A DNA stretch of 64,000 nt from the NCBI RefSeq assembly GCF_900100965.1, contig NZ_FMUJ01000004.1, forward strand, positions 372,001-436,000. Direction: 5' to 3'. This document shows positions 59,915 through 64,000 of this stretch, piece by piece. This stretch comes from Variovorax sp. EL159. GTDB taxonomy: Bacteria > Pseudomonadota > Gammaproteobacteria > Burkholderiales > Burkholderiaceae_C. Under the pieces are notes generated by a model. It did not search any database and was not told the origin of the DNA. It saw nothing but the letters and a program-made list of their open reading frames with translations. Position 1 is the stretch's first letter; each line of letters begins with the position of its first letter. The position numbers and the translations under genes are program-made.

Positions 59915-61195
59915 ATGGCAAAGAAGAAGCTGCTGCTGCTCGGCTGCATCGCCGACGATTTCACCGGCGCCACCGACCTTGCCAACAACCTCGTGCGCGC
60001 CGGCATGCGCGTTGTGCAGGCGATCGGCGTGCCGGCCACGCCGCTCGATGCCGAAGTCGACGCGGTGGTGGTCGCACTCAAGTCGCGCACCATCGCGCCG
60101 GCCGAAGCCATTGAGCAAGCACTGGGAGCCCTGCGCTGGCTGCAGGCGCAAGGCGCACAGCAGATCTACTTCAAGTACTGCTCCACCTTCGACAGCACGC
60201 CGCAGGGCAACATCGGCCCCGTCACCGAGGCGCTGATGAAGGCGCTGAACTGCGACTTCACCATCGCCACGCCCGCCTTCCCCGACAACAAGCGCACCGT
60301 GTTCAAGGGCTACCTGTTCGCGGGTGACGTCCTGCTCAACGAGAGCGGCATGCAGAACCATCCGCTCACGCCGATGACCGACCCGAACCTCGTGCGTGTG
60401 CTGCAGGCGCAGTGCACGCGCAAGGTGGGGTTGATCGATCACGCGGTGGTGGCGCGCGGCGCAGAAGCCATCGAAGAACGCATTGCACAGTTGAAGGGCG
60501 AGGGTGTCTCCATCGCCATCGTCGATGCAGTGTCGAACGACGACCTGCTGCGCATGGGCTCGGCGCTCGCGAAGATGCCGTTGGTCACCGCGGGCTCGGG
60601 CGTCGCCATCGGCCTGCCGGCCAACTTCGGCCTCGCACCTTCGTCGCAGGCCAGTGCATTGCCTGCGGCCGATGGCCACAAGGCGGTGGTCTCGGGCAGC
60701 TGTTCGCTCGCAACCAATCGGCAGGTGCTCGACTTCATCCAGCGCGGCGGCGCAGCGCTGGCCATCGATCCGCTGCGCATCGCGGCGGGTGTGGACGTCG
60801 CGGCCGAAGCGCTGGCATGGGCCGCACCGTTGCTCGACAAAGGCCCGGTGCTCGTCTATTCCACCGCCGAAGCGGGCGCCGTGAAATCGGTGCAAGGCCG
60901 TCTCGGCGTGGACGAAGCCGGCGCGATGGTCGAACGAACCATCGCCGCCATCGCACGTGGTTTGGTCGATCAGGGTGTGCGTCAACTCGTCGTGGCCGGC
61001 GGTGAAACTTCAGGCGCCTGCGTGCAGGCACTGGGCATCGCGCAGATGCAGATCGGTCCGCAGATCGACCCCGGCGTGCCGTGGTGCCATGCGCGCGCCG
61101 AGGCCGCGAAGGGCGCGGGCGTGCACATCGCACTGAAGTCCGGCAACTTCGGCAGCGATGATTTCTTCACCAAGGCCTTTACAGTGCTTGGATGA
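59915..61195 (+). CDS. otnK: 3-oxo-tetronate kinase
   Basis: This 426-residue DUF1537-family kinase has LLLGCIADDFTGATDLANNL at the N-terminus and the ATP-binding C-terminal domain with VVAGGETSGACVQALGI. OtnK phosphorylates 3-oxo-tetronate at C4. It is contiguous with denD. The next gene is separated by a 254-bp palindromic element, which is unusual for this operon. Confidence 0.93.
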   Translation: MAKKKLLLLGCIADDFTGATDLANNLVRAGMRVVQAIGVPATPLDAEVDAVVVALKSRTIAPAEAIEQALGALRWLQAQGAQQIYFKYCSTFDSTPQGNIGPVTEALMKALNCDFTIATPAFPDNKRTVFKGYLFAGDVLLNESGMQNHPLTPMTDPNLVRVLQAQCTRKVGLIDHAVVARGAEAIEERIAQLKGEGVSIAIVDAVSNDDLLRMGSALAKMPLVTAGSGVAIGLPANFGLAPSSQASALPAADGHKAVVSGSCSLATNRQVLDFIQRGGAALAIDPLRIAAGVDVAAEALAWAAPLLDKGPVLVYSTAEAGAVKSVQGRLGVDEAGAMVERTIAAIARGLVDQGVRQLVVAGGETSGACVQALGIAQMQIGPQIDPGVPWCHARAEAAKGAGVHIALKSGNFGSDDFFTKAFTVLG

Positions 61196-61226
61196 AATCT
61201 ACGGTCGTTGCGCGAGTGCCGTTTCG

Positions 61227-61480
61227 TTCAGGGCGCAATCACGCCGACGGGGTACCTTGCTCCGCAAATGTCCCCCGGCCTGCGGCCTCCTCCTTTATTT
61301 CGCTGCGCAAGGCACCCCGCCAGCGCGATCGTTGGACAGTGCAGTCGTTGGTCGGCGAGCACAAAGACAGCGCTCACTGTGCGCAGGGCATCGGGTGCTC
61401 CCCGCAGCGAAATAAAGGAGGAGCGAAGCGGGGGACATTCGCGGAGGGGAGTACCCGATGTCCTGTGCACGCGCCCTGAA
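61227..61480. repeat. Palindromic element with about 78-bp imperfect inverted repeats
   Basis: The left arm 61227-61305 (starting TTCAGGGCGC) is inverted at 61403-61480 (ending GCGCCCTGAA), with shared blocks GGGTAC, AATGTCCCCC and CTCCTCCTTTATTTCGCTGCG-like sequence. About 95 bases separate the arms. It lies in the 318 bases between otnK and otnC, and no gene lies inside. It is a different family from the element at 44432. Confidence 0.78.
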
Positions 61481-61513
61481 GAGCAGCATCCAATTCAGCC
61501 CCCAAAACCCGAC

Positions 61514-62182
61514 ATGACAGAAACCCAAGCCCGAGAAGAAATCTGCCGCATAGGCCGCAGCCTGTTCGACCGCGGCTACGTGCATGCAACGGCCGGCAAT
61601 ATCAGCGTGCGGCTGGACGACGGCTTCCTCATCACGCCCACCGACGCCTGCCTCGGTTTCCTCGACCCGGCGCGACTTGCAAGGCTCGATGCGCAAGGCC
61701 AGCAGACGGCAGGCGACCGCGCCAGCAAGACCATCGCACTGCACACGCGCATCTACGCGGCAGCGCGCAAGTTCGACGCCGATACGGCCTGCGTGATCCA
61801 CACCCACAGCACGCACTGCGTCGCGCTCACGTTGACGCCACAACAAGACGCTGAACTGCTGCCCGCACTCACCCCATACTTCGTCATGAAGGTCGGCCAC
61901 GTGCCAGTCATTCCGTATCACCGCCCCGGCGCCCCCGAGGCGGCCGAACAGGTGGCACAAGCCATCGAACGCCACGGCAACGCCGGCACGCCCATCCGCG
62001 CCGTGATGCTCACGCGCCTGGGCCCCAACGTCTGGCACGACACACCCGCCGCCGCCATGTCGGTGCTCGAAGAACTCGAAGAAACCGCCAGGCTCCAACT
62101 GCTCACCACCACAACGAAGCCCGAACCGCTGGACGCCACGCAGATCGATGAACTGCGCCGCACCTTCGGCGCGCGCTGGTAG
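61514..62182 (+). CDS. otnC: 3-oxo-tetronate 4-phosphate decarboxylase
   Basis: This 222-residue class II aldolase-family enzyme has GNISVRLDDGFLITPTDACL at about 31-50 and the zinc ligands in HTHSTHC near 98. OtnC decarboxylates 3-oxo-tetronate 4-phosphate to dihydroxyacetone phosphate and CO2. The ATG at 61514 lies after the palindromic element, and no good ribosome-binding site is seen upstream. otnI follows 12 bases downstream. Confidence 0.9.
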   Translation: MTETQAREEICRIGRSLFDRGYVHATAGNISVRLDDGFLITPTDACLGFLDPARLARLDAQGQQTAGDRASKTIALHTRIYAAARKFDADTACVIHTHSTHCVALTLTPQQDAELLPALTPYFVMKVGHVPVIPYHRPGAPEAAEQVAQAIERHGNAGTPIRAVMLTRLGPNVWHDTPAAAMSVLEELEETARLQLLTTTTKPEPLDATQIDELRRTFGARW

Positions 62183-62194
62183 TAAAAACACCCC

Positions 62195-63013
62195 ATGCCC
62201 CAATTCGCCGCCAACCTCTCGATGCTCTATCCGGAGCTCGCTTTCCTCGACCGCTTCGATGCCGCCGCGAAAGACGGCTTCCAGGGTGTCGAATACCTCT
62301 TTCCCTATGCGTTCCCGCAGAACGAAATCGTGGCCCGGCTGCAGGCCAACGGCCTGAAGCAGGTGCTGTTCAACGGCCCGCCCGGCGACTGGGACGGCGG
62401 CGACCGCGGCCTTGCCTGCCTGCCCGGCCGCGACGCCGAGTTCCGCGAAGGCATTGCCAAGGCCATCGACTACGCCGTGGCGCTCGACTGCCCGCGCATC
62501 CACGTCATGGCCGGCCTCGTGCCCGAAGGCCTGGAGCGCGAGGCCGTGCAGGCGGTCTACCTCGACAACCTGCGCTGGGCCGCCGCCGAAGCCGCCAAGG
62601 CCGGGCGCGACGTGCTGATCGAGCCGATCAACACGCGCGACATTCCGCGCTTCTTCCTCAACCGGCAAGACCACGCGCACGAGATCGTCGAAGCGGTCGG
62701 CGCATCCAACCTCAAGGTGCAGATGGACCTGTACCACTGCCAGATCGTCGAAGGCGACGTGGCGATGAAGATCCGCAAGTACCTGCCGACCGGCCGCGTC
62801 GGCCACCTGCAGATCGCGGGCGTGCCGGAGCGCCACGAGCCCGACGTCGGCGAGCAGAACTACCCCTACCTGTTCGATGTGATCGACGAGGTGTCGGCGC
62901 AGTGCGGCTGGCAGGGCTGGGTCGGCTGCGAGTACCGGCCGAAGCGCGGTTCGGAACCCGGTGGCACCTCGGCCGGCCTCGGCTGGCTGCGCGCATGGCG
63001 ACAGCGCGCATGA
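62195..63013 (+). CDS. otnI: 2-oxo-tetronate isomerase
   Basis: This 272-residue hydroxypyruvate-isomerase-family (AP endonuclease 2-like TIM barrel) protein begins [19 protein letters not shown]. It has metal-binding residues in [18 protein letters not shown] and [14 protein letters not shown]. OtnI converts 2-oxo-tetronate to 3-oxo-tetronate. Hyi-type hydroxypyruvate isomerase is the alternative; the operon argues for OtnI. Its stop overlaps the next start (ATGA). Confidence 0.88.
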   Translation: MPQFAANLSMLYPELAFLDRFDAAAKDGFQGVEYLFPYAFPQNEIVARLQANGLKQVLFNGPPGDWDGGDRGLACLPGRDAEFREGIAKAIDYAVALDCPRIHVMAGLVPEGLEREAVQAVYLDNLRWAAAEAAKAGRDVLIEPINTRDIPRFFLNRQDHAHEIVEAVGASNLKVQMDLYHCQIVEGDVAMKIRKYLPTGRVGHLQIAGVPERHEPDVGEQNYPYLFDVIDEVSAQCGWQGWVGCEYRPKRGSEPGGTSAGLGWLRAWRQRA

Positions 63014-64000
63014 AGCTCGAAGCGCTGCGCATTCCGCTGCCCCTGCGAGGCTTCGACGCCGGCAACGCGCAGGTGTTCGACCTCACGTTGGCAGACGGCA
63101 AGGTCGAATCAATCACTCCAAGCGCCGAGCAGAAGCATGCACGCGGCACCCTGCTGAGCGCGCTGGTCGAGGCCCACGCGCACATCGACAAGAACTACAC
63201 CGTGCAGGACGTGGGCGCGGCGCAGGGCGACCTGTTCACCGCCATCGACCGCATGAACAGGCACCGCGACAGCTGGACCGGCGAGTCGCTGCGCCTGCGC
63301 ATGACGCGCGCGCTGCAAGACGCATGGCAGTCGGGCACGCGCGCGCTGCGCACGCACATCGACTGGGTGCAGGCCGAACCGCCGGCCGCGCTGCCCGTGT
63401 TCGAGGCGCTGCGCGAGGAATGGCACGGCCGCATCGAGCTGCAGTTCGTCTCGCTCACGCCGCTCGATTTGTTCGCCGACCTCGCGGCTGGCGAGCGCAT
63501 CGCGCACGAGGTGCAACGCGCAGGCGGCACGCTCGGCGCGTTTGTCTATCGCAACGACGGCATCGTGCACAAGCTCGGCCGCGTGTTCGACCTTGCGCAG
63601 CAGCACGGGCTGGGCCTGGACTTCCATGTCGACGAAGGGCTCGACGTGGAGGCCAGCGGCCTGCGCAGCATCGCGCAACTGGTGCGGGCACGCGACTTCA
63701 AGGGCCGCGTCGTCTGCGGCCACGCCTGCTCGCTCGCGATGCACGACGATGCGGTCGCCAACGAAACGCTCGCGCTGTGCGCGGGCGCGGGCCTTCACCT
63801 GGTGGCGCTGCCGACCACCAACCTCTACCTGCAGGGCGCGTGGGACCGCACGCCGGTGGCACGCGGCATCACCCGCATCCGCGAAGCGGCGGCATGGGGC
63901 TTGCGTGCGAGCCTGGCCACCGACAACGTGCAGGACGCCTTCTACCCCTATGGCAGCTACGACCTTCTGGAGACTTTCGGCCTCGGCGTGCAGATGGCGC
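63010..64000 (+). CDS. Amidohydrolase (cytosine-deaminase-like), 5' part
   Basis: About 330 residues of this metal-dependent hydrolase are seen before the window ends. Motifs are HAHIDKNY near residue 53, HVDEGLDV near 207, [12 protein letters not shown] near 236 and [16 protein letters not shown] near 305, matching the CodA/TRZ-ATZ type with His, Glu and Asp ligands. Substrate is unknown; N-containing heterocycles or N-acyl compounds are candidates. Its ATG overlaps the otnI stop, so it belongs to the same transcript. Confidence 0.85.
   Translation, partial: MKLEALRIPLPLRGFDAGNAQVFDLTLADGKVESITPSAEQKHARGTLLSALVEAHAHIDKNYTVQDVGAAQGDLFTAIDRMNRHRDSWTGESLRLRMTRALQDAWQSGTRALRTHIDWVQAEPPAALPVFEALREEWHGRIELQFVSLTPLDLFADLAAGERIAHEVQRAGGTLGAFVYRNDGIVHKLGRVFDLAQQHGLGLDFHVDEGLDVEASGLRSIAQLVRARDFKGRVVCGHACSLAMHDDAVANETLALCAGAGLHLVALPTTNLYLQGAWDRTPVARGITRIREAAAWGLRASLATDNVQDAFYPYGSYDLLETFGLGVQMA

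Noticed and set aside
61228..61470. An 80-codon minus-strand frame in the otnK-otnC gap
   Set aside because: It lies within the inverted arms and has no domain; the region is better explained as a repeat.

Overview
The window looks like a chromosomal segment of a high-GC betaproteobacterium of the Comamonadaceae, most likely Variovorax. This rests on recognisable gene families, the type IV pilus and minor-pilin layout, DUF3717/YaeQ/YhdP-type neighbours, and interspersed repeats that I associate with Variovorax and its relatives. The genus call is inference from memory, not a search. Most of it is housekeeping or conserved accessory sequence. I see no rRNA, tRNA, CRISPR array, prophage or intact insertion sequence.

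Layout. 1-2043: end of sucC, then sucD, then a TerC-family membrane protein. 2072-6753: a signalling block of PP2C phosphatase, FHA protein, CHASE2 adenylate cyclase and cyclic-nucleotide phosphodiesterase. 6774-9886: a sigma54-type promoter, two tandem major pilins and a PglL/TfpO-like pilin glycosyltransferase. 9917-17536 (minus strand): a minor-pilin operon, pilE-fimT-pilV-pilW-pilX-pilY1. 17744-25695: moaC, a BepA-like protease, small membrane proteins, a second TerC gene behind a yybP-ykoY (Mn2+) riboswitch, small zinc-type proteins, yaeQ, purB and a glutathione S-transferase. 25728-29097 (minus): an FAD oxidoreductase/DUF1365/cyclopropane-fatty-acid-synthase operon. 29392-32499: glutathione peroxidase, a diiron ferritin-like protein, and an ECF41 sigma factor with its carboxymuconolactone-decarboxylase target, each with a matching ECF41 promoter. 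32521-44436: rlpA, glnE, yhdP, a nitrilase-family amidase, and a FixL/FixJ-like two-component pair. 44432-47524: a palindromic repeat element, two OmpA lipoproteins, a small membrane protein and mltA. 47631-53036: a Pho-box-controlled PhoX-like phosphatase, an Lrp regulator broken by an amber codon, and a stand-alone pyruvate-dehydrogenase-type E1. 53033-54584: a low-GC pair of unknown genes, one with a nucleotidyltransferase motif. 54731-64000: a GntR-controlled tetronate (L-threonate/D-erythronate) catabolic operon.

How parts work together. The cyclase and phosphodiesterase would set cAMP next to the pilus genes, and a CRP/Vfr-like palindrome lies in front of the minor-pilin operon. Two dyads and a -24/-12 promoter precede pilA, as expected for PilS/PilR control. 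In the tetronate operon, LtnD and DenD oxidise the two acids, OtnI isomerises, OtnK phosphorylates and OtnC decarboxylates to give dihydroxyacetone phosphate. A 254-bp hairpin element separates otnK from otnC.

Most novel-looking items: the low-GC nucleotidyltransferase/coiled-coil gene pair, the two structured palindromic elements, the PP2C-FHA-cyclase-phosphodiesterase module, the pseudogenised lrp next to the orphan E1, and the riboswitch- and ECF41-controlled units.
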